From positions 372,001-436,000 of the forward strand of contig NZ_OZ026537.1 of assembly GCF_964020165.1 (NCBI RefSeq): a DNA stretch of 64,000 nt, given 5' to 3'. Both the position numbers and the translations under genes were made by a program. Shown in pieces: positions 30,106-38,432 of this stretch. Position 1 is the stretch's first letter, and every line of letters begins with the position of its first letter. The notes under the pieces are model-generated. The model was not told the origin of the DNA, searched no databases, and saw only the letters and a list, made by a program, of their open reading frames with translations. This DNA comes from Buchnera aphidicola (Drepanosiphum platanoidis) (GTDB taxonomy: Bacteria > Pseudomonadota > Gammaproteobacteria > Enterobacterales > Enterobacteriaceae).

Positions 30106-30576
30106 ATGTATAACTCTGCAATAGATTGTAATTTTTTAGTAATAATTTTTTTATGTGGTGTATTTAGTGCTCGTAGAAAATTTATAAAAGAAGTTGTTCT
30201 TTTATTATCTTTTTTTTTAAGTCTTTTTTTATGTATGCATTTTAATTTATATATTAAAGAGAATATTTTTTATTTTCTTAACGATCATGTAAAAAATGTA
30301 GCAATTGCTTTTTTAATTATATATTTATCTATTTTTGCTGAATTTTTTGTAAAAATTTTTTTATATTTTTTTGATGTTGGTTTAAAAATTCCTAAAATTA
30401 TTGATATAATTTTAAGTTTTGGTATAGGTTGTTTTAGAGGTTTATTGTTTGTTTCTTTTATTGTTCATTTTTTTAATTATTATATTGATGCATGGTTATT
30501 TTTAAAAAATTATGAAATTTTATATAAAAGTTATTACATTCAATTGATTGATTTTTTATTAAATGTTATGTCGTAA
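30106..30576 (+). CDS. cvpA: Colicin V production protein family, inner-membrane protein CvpA
   Basis: A 156-residue protein with four hydrophobic helices. The last pair contains IIDIILSFGIGCFRGLLFVSFIVHFF, which aligns with the family's hallmark DRVLGVCFGALRGVLIVAAILFF of E. coli CvpA (glycines and the R-G pair kept). The N-terminal VFSARRKFIKEVVLLLSFF matches SLIRGFVREALSLVTW. In E. coli cvpA is needed for colicin V export from a plasmid and is tied to envelope homeostasis; the molecular role is not settled. I choose the ATG at 30106, with TGGAA upstream; an in-frame TTG at 30094 would add four residues. In E. coli it precedes purF, which is absent. Confidence 0.85.
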   Translation: MYNSAIDCNFLVIIFLCGVFSARRKFIKEVVLLLSFFLSLFLCMHFNLYIKENIFYFLNDHVKNVAIAFLIIYLSIFAEFFVKIFLYFFDVGLKIPKIIDIILSFGIGCFRGLLFVSFIVHFFNYYIDAWLFLKNYEILYKSYYIQLIDFLLNVMS

Positions 30577-30697
30577 ATTTTAAACTATTAAATATTAATT
30601 TCTAAAAATTTATTGTTATTTTTTAAAATTAACATAAATATTTCAATATATGTAAAAAATAAAATTTAAAAGATTTTTAATTACATAAAGGTTGAAA

Positions 30698-31192
30698 GTG
30701 GATAAAATTATTTATGCATCTAGATGGTTAATGTTGCCAGTATATTTTGGTTTGTCATTTGGGTTTATGTTATTAACAATAAAATTTTTTCAACAAACTA
30801 TTCTTATAATTCCAGAAATATTTTATATTTCAGAATCTGATTTGGTTCTTATAGTTTTGTCATGGATAGATATTGCTTTAGTTGGAGGATTATTAGTTAT
30901 GGTAATGTTTTCAGGATATGAAAATTTTATTTCTACTATGACGTCTAAAAATAATAAAGATAGTTTGAGTTGGATGGGAACTATGGGTATAAATTCTATG
31001 AAAAACAAAGTATCTTCATCTATAGTATCTATTTCCTCTGTTCATCTTTTAAGATTATTTATGGAATCTGATAAAATTTTAAATGATAAAATTATGTGGT
31101 CTATAATTATGCATATTACTTTTGTTTTTTCAGCAGTCGGAATGTTTTATCTGGATGGTATAAATAAAAATAATGTAAAATTAAAAAAATAA
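30698..31192 (+). CDS. yqhA: UPF0114 family inner-membrane protein YqhA
   Basis: The 164-residue membrane protein is highly similar to E. coli Yqh[50 protein letters not shown] and LKNKV-like [19 protein letters not shown] are nearly identical. Three to four hydrophobic helices are predicted. The function is unknown in all species, although its retention in such a reduced genome argues for importance. The start is ambiguous. AAAGG (30687-30691) is best spaced for the GTG at 30698; a TTG at 30692 touches the ribosome binding site. Confidence 0.9.
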   Translation: MDKIIYASRWLMLPVYFGLSFGFMLLTIKFFQQTILIIPEIFYISESDLVLIVLSWIDIALVGGLLVMVMFSGYENFISTMTSKNNKDSLSWMGTMGINSMKNKVSSSIVSISSVHLLRLFMESDKILNDKIMWSIIMHITFVFSAVGMFYLDGINKNNVKLKK

Positions 31193-31264
31193 TTTTTTAT
31201 ATTTTGTCTTTTTATTTTTATTTTTTTAATATAATTTTTAAAAATTTTAAATTTTAATTTAAAT

Positions 31265-31307
31265 TATAAATAAATATTTATAAATTTTTTATAAATATTT
31301 ATTTATA
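31265..31307. terminator. A/T-only inverted repeat between convergent yqhA and prs
   Basis: A perfect inverted repeat has 20-bp arms (31265-31284 and 31288-31307) and a 3-base loop, all A and T. It lies between the stop codons of two convergent genes, so a bidirectional terminator is the natural reading. Stability is limited by composition, and chance palindromes are common in such DNA, although 20 bp is long. Confidence 0.45.
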
Positions 31308-31363
31308 TTAAAATAAATATCAATAAATGAAAATTTATTTATAATGATGACGATTCATAATAA

Positions 31364-32311
31364 TCAATTTTTAAACATTTCTGATATAGATTTTTCATTT
31401 CCTAAGCGTCTAATAATTTCAGAAAGCATTTTAGCGATACTTAAGACCTTAACTTGAGGTAATAATTTCATATTTTTTGATAATGGAATGGTATCACAAA
31501 CTATTACTTTATTTAAACAAGATTTTGCTATGTTTATAAATGCATTACCTGAAAAAACTGGATGTGTTGCGTATGCATAAATTTTTTTTGAACCCATTTT
31601 TTTTAATGCTTTAGCTGCATTACATATAGTTCCTCCAGTATCAATCATATCATCAATTAAAATACAATTTCTTTTATTAACATTACCAATAACGTTCATT
31701 ACCTTTGAGATGTTATATGAAGGTCTTCTTTTATCAATAATTGCTATTTCTGAATCATTTAACAATTTTGCTATTGCTCTAGCGCGTATAACACCTCCAA
31801 TATCTGGAGACACAATAATTGGATTTTTAATTTTTTTTTTTAAAATATTTTCTAATAATACTAAACTTCCAAAAATATTATCTACGGGGATATCAAAAAA
31901 TCCTTGTATTTGTTCAGAATGTAAATCTATTGTCAATACTCTATCTACTCCTGTATTTGAAAGAAAATCTGCTATTATTTTTGCTGTAATTGGAATTCTA
32001 GCTGATCGTACTCTTTTATCTTGTCTTGCATAGCCAAAATATGGAATTATTGCTGTAATTCTTCCAGCAGAAGCTCTCCTTAATGCATCAATCATTACTA
32101 TTAATTCCATTAAATGATCGTTACATGGAAAACAAATTGATTGAATTATAAATATGTCTCCACCTCTTACATTTTCTTTGATTTGAATGTTGATTTCTCC
32201 ATCACTAAACTTATTAATTTTAGCTAATCCTAGTTTACATTTTAATATTTTAGTAATTTTTTTAGATAATTTTTTTACAGAATTTCCAGAAAATATTTTC
32301 ATAATAGACAT
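31364..32311 (-). CDS. prs: Ribose-phosphate pyrophosphokinase
   Basis: Prs makes phosphoribosyl pyrophosphate, the precursor of purines, pyrimidines, histidine, tryptophan and NAD. The protein is 315 residues, exactly the E. coli length, with very high similarity. Visible signatures are [29 protein letters not shown], here given by its core [17 protein letters not shown], the catalytic loop [17 protein letters not shown], and the PRPP-binding loop [21 protein letters not shown] [17 protein letters not shown]. The ATG start has AAGG upstream. In E. coli prs follows ispE, lolB, hemA and prfA; the first three are gone here. Confidence 0.98.
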   Translation of the reverse strand: MSIMKIFSGNSVKKLSKKITKILKCKLGLAKINKFSDGEINIQIKENVRGGDIFIIQSICFPCNDHLMELIVMIDALRRASAGRITAIIPYFGYARQDKRVRSARIPITAKIIADFLSNTGVDRVLTIDLHSEQIQGFFDIPVDNIFGSLVLLENILKKKIKNPIIVSPDIGGVIRARAIAKLLNDSEIAIIDKRRPSYNISKVMNVIGNVNKRNCILIDDMIDTGGTICNAAKALKKMGSKKIYAYATHPVFSGNAFINIAKSCLNKVIVCDTIPLSKNMKLLPQVKVLSIAKMLSEIIRRLGNEKSISEMFKN

Positions 32312-32622
32312 TATTTATTACCTTTTTTATTATAAAACTATTTTTTGTTAGAATTTTTATTATTTTTAATTTAAAATAATTTTTTATATTAAATTTTTTT
32401 AATTATAAAATAATATTTTTATATTAGATAGATTAGATAAATATTTTTTTAGTAAATTAATTAATTTTATTTCAATATTTTTATTTTTTATATAATTTAT
32501 TTTCTATATTTAAAAAATTTTTTAATTTTATTATAATTTATTTAATAAAAATATTTTTATATCAATTACAATATTATATTATTGTTTTTTTAAATTAATT
32601 TTTTGGAGAGATTTAAATTTTA
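32312..32622. other. Divergent intergenic region between prs and prfA
   Basis: In E. coli the interval from prs to prfA holds ispE, lolB and hemA. Here it is 311 bases of A/T-rich DNA with no open frame. Promoters for both genes must lie here. The stretch ends with GGAGAG in front of prfA. Confidence 0.55.
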
Positions 32623-33687
32623 ATGAATAAATTTATTATTAATAAATTAGATATTTTAGAGAATAGATATAAAGAATTAGAGAATTTATTATCCCAAAGA
32701 AAAATTATAAAAAATAAAAAAAAATTTATAAATTTTTCTAAAGAATATTTAAAAATTTCAGAAATAGTAAATTTTTTTGTTTTATGGAAAAAGAATGAAC
32801 AAGACATATTAGATGTTAAAGATCTTGAAAAAGATGAAGAAATGAAAGAATTTTTGAAGCAAGAATTAGGTTTATATAAAGAAAAAAAAAATAAATTAGA
32901 ATTAAATATTAAAAATTTGCTTATTCCAAAAGATGATCAGGATATTTTAAATTGTTTTGTTGAAATTAAATCTGCTAGTGGAGGTAATGAAGCTGCTATT
33001 TTTGCTGGAGATTTATATAAAATGTACGTTCGATATTCTGAAATAAATTTATGGAAAACAAAAATAGTTATGTCTCAATCTAGTGAATATGGAGGATTTA
33101 AAGAAATATTATTAAAAATAATAGGAAAAGGTTCTTTTGGAAAATTAAAATTTGAGTCTGGTTGTCATAGAGTTCAAAGAGTTCCTAAAACAGAATCTCA
33201 AGGAAGAATACATACATCTACGTGCATAATAGCTGTAATACCAAGTTTACCTTCAGATAAAAAATTAGAAGTGAATGTAAAAGATTTAAAAATTGATACT
33301 TTTAGATCTTCAGGAGCTGGAGGTCAACATGTAAATACTACTGATTCTGCAATTAGAATTACGCATATTCCAACAGGAATTGTAGTAGAATGCCAAGATG
33401 AAAGATCTCAGCATAAAAATAAAGCAAAAGCATTATCAGTTCTATCTATGAGAATTAATCAAGAAATAAAAAAAAAAAAAGAAAAAGAATCTTCTAAATT
33501 AAAAAAAGATTTGTTAGGGAGTGGTAATCGTTCTGATAAAAATCGAACTTATAATTTTCCTCAAAATAGAGTAACAGATCATAGAATTCACTTAACTATT
33601 AGGAGATTAAATGAAATTTTAAATGGACGATTAGATTTATTAATTGAGCCAGCATTATTAAAATATCAATCTAAAATTTTTAAATAA
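32623..33687 (+). CDS. prfA: Peptide chain release factor 1
   Basis: RF1 ends translation at UAA and UAG. The 354 residues (E. coli 360) contain the catalytic GGQ loop in SSGAGGQHVNTTDSAIRITH (about residue 227) and the codon-recognition tripeptide region around VQRVPKTESQGRIHTS, where P-x-T determines RF1 specificity. The N-terminal coiled coil is lysine-rich. Its GGQ glutamine is the substrate of the next gene, prmC, 27 bases downstream. The ATG start has GGAG about 13 bases upstream. Confidence 0.98.
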   Translation: MNKFIINKLDILENRYKELENLLSQRKIIKNKKKFINFSKEYLKISEIVNFFVLWKKNEQDILDVKDLEKDEEMKEFLKQELGLYKEKKNKLELNIKNLLIPKDDQDILNCFVEIKSASGGNEAAIFAGDLYKMYVRYSEINLWKTKIVMSQSSEYGGFKEILLKIIGKGSFGKLKFESGCHRVQRVPKTESQGRIHTSTCIIAVIPSLPSDKKLEVNVKDLKIDTFRSSGAGGQHVNTTDSAIRITHIPTGIVVECQDERSQHKNKAKALSVLSMRINQEIKKKKEKESSKLKKDLLGSGNRSDKNRTYNFPQNRVTDHRIHLTIRRLNEILNGRLDLLIEPALLKYQSKIFK

Positions 33688-33714
33688 TTTTTATTTACAA
33701 ATAGTGATTTTATT

Positions 33715-34551
33715 ATGAATATTAAAAATTGTATGAATGATCTTATTAACAAATTTAAAAATTTTAGTAATCCAATTTTAGAAGCAGAAATTTTATTATG
33801 CAAAATTCTTAACAAATCAAAATCTTGGTTAATAGGATTTGATGATTATAAATTAAGTCAGAGGCAACAAGATTTATTAAAAAAAATGGTATATCGTCGT
33901 TTGTTAAAAGAACCTTCTGCTTATATTATTGGAGAAAAAGAATTTTTTTCATTAAATTTTAAAGTTAACAAAAAGACTATGATACCTCGCCCAGATACAG
34001 AAATTTTAGTAGAGAAATCTTTACAAAAAATTAAAAAATATAATTTAAAGAATATCTTAGATCTAGGTACCGGTTGTGGGTCGATAGCAATATCTATAGC
34101 AAAGAATTTTTATTCTTGTAAAGTTTTAGGGGTTGACATTTCAAAAGAAGCTATTAAAATATCTAAAATAAATTCTCATAAATTAAAAGTAAAAAATGTT
34201 AATTTTTTAGTGAGTAATTGGTTTGAAAAAATAAAATTTAAAAATTTTGATATTATTGTAAGTAATCCTCCTTATATTAGTTATAATGAATTTTCTAAAA
34301 TTAAAAAAGAATTGATTTTTGAACCTAAATTAGCTTTTTTATCTTCAGATAATGGTTTATTTTTTATAAAAAAAATAATTTTTTTTTCTAAATTTTATTT
34401 AAATAAAAATGGTTGGTTATTTATTGAACATGGATGGATGCAAAAGTTTTCTGTTCAAAAAATTTTTATTTTAAATAATTATATACATGTAAAAACTTAT
34501 AAAGATTATGGAAACAATTTTCGATTAACTGTAGGACAAAAAAATTTTTAA
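33715..34551 (+). CDS. prmC: Release factor glutamine N5-methyltransferase PrmC (HemK)
   Basis: PrmC methylates the glutamine of the GGQ motif in release factors, raising their activity. The 278-residue protein (E. coli 277) has the helical N-terminal RF-binding domain, then MIPRPDTEILVEKS, the SAM-binding loop ILDLGTGCGSIAIS and the catalytic NPPY in DIIVSNPPYIS. The ATG start has no strong ribosome binding site. It is translated from the same transcript as prfA, an arrangement conserved in E. coli. Confidence 0.97.
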   Translation: MNIKNCMNDLINKFKNFSNPILEAEILLCKILNKSKSWLIGFDDYKLSQRQQDLLKKMVYRRLLKEPSAYIIGEKEFFSLNFKVNKKTMIPRPDTEILVEKSLQKIKKYNLKNILDLGTGCGSIAISIAKNFYSCKVLGVDISKEAIKISKINSHKLKVKNVNFLVSNWFEKIKFKNFDIIVSNPPYISYNEFSKIKKELIFEPKLAFLSSDNGLFFIKKIIFFSKFYLNKNGWLFIEHGWMQKFSVQKIFILNNYIHVKTYKDYGNNFRLTVGQKNF

Positions 34552-34637
34552 TATTTTATAGATATAAAAATTATTTATAATATTTTTTATATTTTTTTTA
34601 GAAATCAATAAATTTTAATTATTACAAGTGTGGACAT

Positions 34638-35846
34638 ATGTTAAAAAAATTTGTTTTAGTTTTAAATTGTGGAAGTTCTTCTTTAAAATGCTCTATTATT
34701 AATATTGCTAACAAAAAAGTTTTAATTTCAATTGTAGCAGAACGTTTATTTTTAGAAAATTCAGAAATAAAATGGACATTTAATAATGAATTAAAATATA
34801 AAAAAGTTTTTTTAACTTCTATAAATCATTCAGAAGCATTAATTTTTATATTAACGAGAATTAAATTAAAATATAAAAAAATTTTAATGAATATTGTTGG
34901 AGTGGGTCATAGAGTAGTTCACGGAGGATATAAATTAAGAAACTCTATGATTGTTAATGATAAAATTATTTCTTTAATTAAAAAATCTTCAATTTTTGCT
35001 CCTTTACATAACCCATTAAATATTATTGGAATTAAAGTAATTATAAAATTTTTTCCACATTTATCTCAAAAAAATGTAGTTGTTTTTGATACTTCTTTTC
35101 ATAATTCTATTCCTAAAATAGCATATTTGTATGCAATTCCTTATACTTTTTATAAAAAATATAATATTAGACGGTATGGAGCTCATGGAATTAGTCATAA
35201 TTATGTTGCTTTAAAAAGTGCTAAAATTCTTAAAAAATCTATTAAAAAATTAAATATTATTAGCTGTCATTTAGGAAATGGATCTTCAGTAACAGCAATA
35301 AAAAATGGAAAATCTATTGATACTTCTATGGGTTTAACTCCTTTAGAAGGTTTAGTTATGGGAACAAGAAGCGGAGATTTAGATCCTTCAATTATATTTT
35401 TTTTATATTCTAATTTAGGTCTTAAAATTAAAAATATAAAAAAAATTTTAATGAAAAAATCTGGTTTTTTAGGTATAAGTAAAAAGTATAGTGATTGTAG
35501 AGAATTAGAGAAGAGTTATCTTACTAATAAATATTCAAAGTTAGCTATAGATATTTTTGTTCATAGATTAGCTAAATATATTAGTTCATATACTAGTTTA
35601 ATGGAAAATAGATTAGATGCTATTGTTTTTACTGGGGGGATAGGAGAAAATTCTTCTTTAATAAGAAAATTAGTAATAAAAAAATTAGGATTAATTGGAT
35701 TTTATTTAGAAAAATCTTTAAATAAATCTAATTTTATTAAAAAAAATTATTTTTTACATACATCTATGAGTAAACCTATTTTAGTTATACCAACAAATGA
35801 AGAATTATTTATTGCTAAAGAAACTATTAAATTACTTAATATTTAA
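34638..35846 (+). CDS. ackA: Acetate kinase
   Basis: AckA interconverts acetyl phosphate and acetate with ADP/ATP, generating ATP from overflow acetyl-CoA. The 402 residues (E. coli 400) open with LVLNCGSSSLKCSI and contain GHRVVHGG, DTSFHNSIP, the active-site stretch RRYGAHGISH, HLGNGSSVTAIKNGKS and TGGIGENSS. All acetokinase signatures are intact. The ATG start is preceded by GTGTGGA. pta follows after 59 bases, forming the usual ackA-pta pair. Confidence 0.98.
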   Translation: MLKKFVLVLNCGSSSLKCSIINIANKKVLISIVAERLFLENSEIKWTFNNELKYKKVFLTSINHSEALIFILTRIKLKYKKILMNIVGVGHRVVHGGYKLRNSMIVNDKIISLIKKSSIFAPLHNPLNIIGIKVIIKFFPHLSQKNVVVFDTSFHNSIPKIAYLYAIPYTFYKKYNIRRYGAHGISHNYVALKSAKILKKSIKKLNIISCHLGNGSSVTAIKNGKSIDTSMGLTPLEGLVMGTRSGDLDPSIIFFLYSNLGLKIKNIKKILMKKSGFLGISKKYSDCRELEKSYLTNKYSKLAIDIFVHRLAKYISSYTSLMENRLDAIVFTGGIGENSSLIRKLVIKKLGLIGFYLEKSLNKSNFIKKNYFLHTSMSKPILVIPTNEELFIAKETIKLLNI

Positions 35847-35905
35847 TTTTATAATATTTAATTTTTAAGTTTTCTTTTAATATAAAATTTTAAGGAAGGT
35901 GATTT

Positions 35906-38059
35906 ATTTCAAAAATTATTATGACAATTCCTCTTTCAGAAAATTTAAATTCTGATTTGATAAGTTTAAACTTTATAAATTTATATAAAAAAAAAAAAAT
36001 TAAATTAAATTTTATAAATTTATGTATTAACAAAAAAAATATATTAAAAAATTTTGATATATTTAAAGAAATAAAAAAAAATTTTAAAAATGTAAAAGTA
36101 ATTTCATTAAAGTCTATAAAAACAATCAGGTCTTTTTTAGAAGAAAAATTTTTTAAATTATATTTAGAAAATTTAATGTATAAGTGTGATAGTTTTAAGT
36201 GTTCGTCTAGAATTACTTTAATACAAGGTTTTCCTTATATTGAAAAATATTCTTATTTAATTAATAAATTAAATTATAAAATTGCTATGTCCATAAATGC
36301 AAAAATTATTTTTTTAATATCGATTAAAAATATAGAATATCAAAAAAAAATTACTTTTCAATTGTATTTAATTAATAATTTTTTTTTAAAAAAAAATAAT
36401 TTTACAAATATGGGTTTATTAATACAAGAAAATTTTTATAATTTTAATTGTATTAATCAAATAAAAAAAAAAAAAAATAAAAATAAAAATTTTTCTTTTA
36501 AAACAAAGCTGATAAATAGAATAAAATCATATTTTTTAAAAAAAAAAAAAAATTTTTGTTTTATAGATTTAATAATTTTTAAAAAAAAATATTTTTATTA
36601 TTCTTTAAAATTATTATTAAAAAGTTTAAATGTAAATTTTTACGCAGAAATTTATAAAACAGAATTTTTTAATGATTATAAAATAAATAAAATTTTTATT
36701 TTTAACAAATACTTAAAAACTAAAAAAATAATATTTAATAATAAATCATTAATTGTATTTAGTTCTTCAAATGTTTTATATTTAAATAATTTTTTTTCTT
36801 GCATAAAAAAAAAAAATTTAAAATTTTTTTTATTATTATCTGATAACTTAAAAAAGTTTTTTATAACTAGTAAGTTATATTTTTATTGTTTAAAAAATAA
36901 TTTATTATTTTTTTTTATTAAAAAAAATAATATTTGTTTATTAGAAAAATTATTAAAATTTAAAAAAAAAAAATTTTTCATAAATTATATAAATATTAAA
37001 AAATATTTAAAATTGTTTAATATAAATTTAAAAAAAAAATTATTAATTTTTTTAAAATCATTTTCTAATGAAAAATTTTATTTTAATAAATTAAATTTTA
37101 AGTTTTTTTTAAAAAAAAAAGCATCTGAACAAAAAAAAAAAATTATTTTGCCTGAAGGGGAAGAACCTAGAATAATAAAAGCTGCTTTTTTATCTCATCA
37201 ATTAAATATTGCAGATTGTATTTTAATTGGCAATAAAAAAAATATTTATAAAATTGCATCTTCTTTAAAATTAATTTTACCTAAAAGTTTAAAAATATGT
37301 TCTTTTAAAGAAATAAAAAAAAAAGTTTTGACTAAATATTACAAAATTTTTAATAGTTTAAATATCCAAGAAAAAAAATTTTTTTTAAATTGTAATATTT
37401 TTGTGGGATGTTTAATGGTTTCTTTAAATTTAGTAGATGGTTTAGTAGCTGGATCTATTCATAATACTTCTCATATTATTAGAGCTTCTTTACGATGTAT
37501 AGGTAAAAAAGAAGGAATTAATTTAATTTCTTCAATATTTTTTATGTTATTTTCTGAAAAAGTTTTAATATATGCAGATTGTGCAATTAATCCTAATCCA
37601 ACTTCTGAGCAATTAAGTGAAATTGCAATTCAATCTTCAGATTCTGTAAAAAATTTTGGAATTTTTCCACGATTAGCAATGTTATCTTATGCGACTCAAA
37701 ATTCTGCTAATGGTATAATGGTAGATAAAGTTTATGAGGCTATAAAATTAGTAAAAAAAAAAAGACCAGATATTATTATAGATGGACCTATTCAATATGA
37801 TGCAGCTTCTGATATAACTATTTCAAATTTAAAATATAAAAAATCTATTTTAAAAGGTAATGCTAATGTATTTATATTTCCAGATTTAAATAGTGGAAAT
37901 ATTACTTATAAAGCTGTTCAAAATTGTGGAAATACAAATTCTATTGGTCCTATTTTTCAAGGCTTAAAAAAACCTATAAATGATTTATCTAGAGGAGCTA
38001 ATATAGAAGATATTTTATATACTATTGCAATTACTGCTATTCAATCTTATAAGATTTAA
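35906..38059 (+). CDS. pta: Phosphate acetyltransferase, probable AUU start
   Basis: Pta exchanges the CoA of acetyl-CoA for phosphate, upstream of AckA. The C-terminal catalytic domain (about residue 390 to the end) is well conserved: ILPEGEEPRIIKAAF, DGLVAGSIHNTSHIIR, YADCAINPNPTSEQLSEIA and FPDLNSGNITYKAVQ. The N-terminal and middle domains are lysine/phenylalanine-rich and strongly diverged. The first in-frame ATG (35921) lies 21 bases from the strong ribosome binding site GGAAGG (35894-35899). An ATT at 35906 is 6 bases from it and gives a start reading (M)SKIIMTIP, matching MSRIIMLIP of E. coli Pta. I therefore take ATT as start (717 residues, E. coli 714). The ATG remains the conservative alternative. 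Confidence 0.9.
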   Translation: MSKIIMTIPLSENLNSDLISLNFINLYKKKKIKLNFINLCINKKNILKNFDIFKEIKKNFKNVKVISLKSIKTIRSFLEEKFFKLYLENLMYKCDSFKCSSRITLIQGFPYIEKYSYLINKLNYKIAMSINAKIIFLISIKNIEYQKKITFQLYLINNFFLKKNNFTNMGLLIQENFYNFNCINQIKKKKNKNKNFSFKTKLINRIKSYFLKKKKNFCFIDLIIFKKKYFYYSLKLLLKSLNVNFYAEIYKTEFFNDYKINKIFIFNKYLKTKKIIFNNKSLIVFSSSNVLYLNNFFSCIKKKNLKFFLLLSDNLKKFFITSKLYFYCLKNNLLFFFIKKNNICLLEKLLKFKKKKFFINYINIKKYLKLFNINLKKKLLIFLKSFSNEKFYFNKLNFKFFLKKKASEQKKKIILPEGEEPRIIKAAFLSHQLNIADCILIGNKKNIYKIASSLKLILPKSLKICSFKEIKKKVLTKYYKIFNSLNIQEKKFFLNCNIFVGCLMVSLNLVDGLVAGSIHNTSHIIRASLRCIGKKEGINLISSIFFMLFSEKVLIYADCAINPNPTSEQLSEIAIQSSDSVKNFGIFPRLAMLSYATQNSANGIMVDKVYEAIKLVKKKRPDIIIDGPIQYDAASDITISNLKYKKSILKGNANVFIFPDLNSGNITYKAVQNCGNTNSIGPIFQGLKKPINDLSRGANIEDILYTIAITAIQSYKI

Positions 38060-38432
38060 TTTTTTTTGATAAAAATTTTTATTGTTATATTTTATATTTT
38101 TTAAAATTTTAAAATATAATATATTAAAATAATTTTAAAAAATAAAATATATATTTTTAAAATTTTTTAAAAGTAAATATATTTAATGTACAAAAAATTT
38201 TTTATAAAAAATGTTTTATAAATTTTTTAATTTTTTAAATTTTTTATATTTTTATTAAAAACTTTTTATTAGTATAATTTTTTTTGATTGTTTATTTTTA
38301 AAATAATTTTTTATAATTTTTTTAAAAAATTTTAAAATATATATAATTTTTTTAAAATTATTTAAGTTTTATATTTATATAAATAATTATATAAAAATAA
38401 AATATTTTTTATTAATTTATATAAGTATAAAG
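38060..38432. other. Gene-free region between convergent pta and gyrA
   Basis: These 373 bases consist almost wholly of A and T and lie between the stops of pta and gyrA. No reading frame, GC island or strong hairpin is visible. Transcription from both sides must end here, but no terminator can be assigned with confidence. Confidence 0.6.

Noticed and set aside
38060..38432. Possible replication origin or terminus in an A/T-rich gap
   Set aside because: No DnaA-box cluster or dif-like site was recognisable, and A/T richness is general in this genome.
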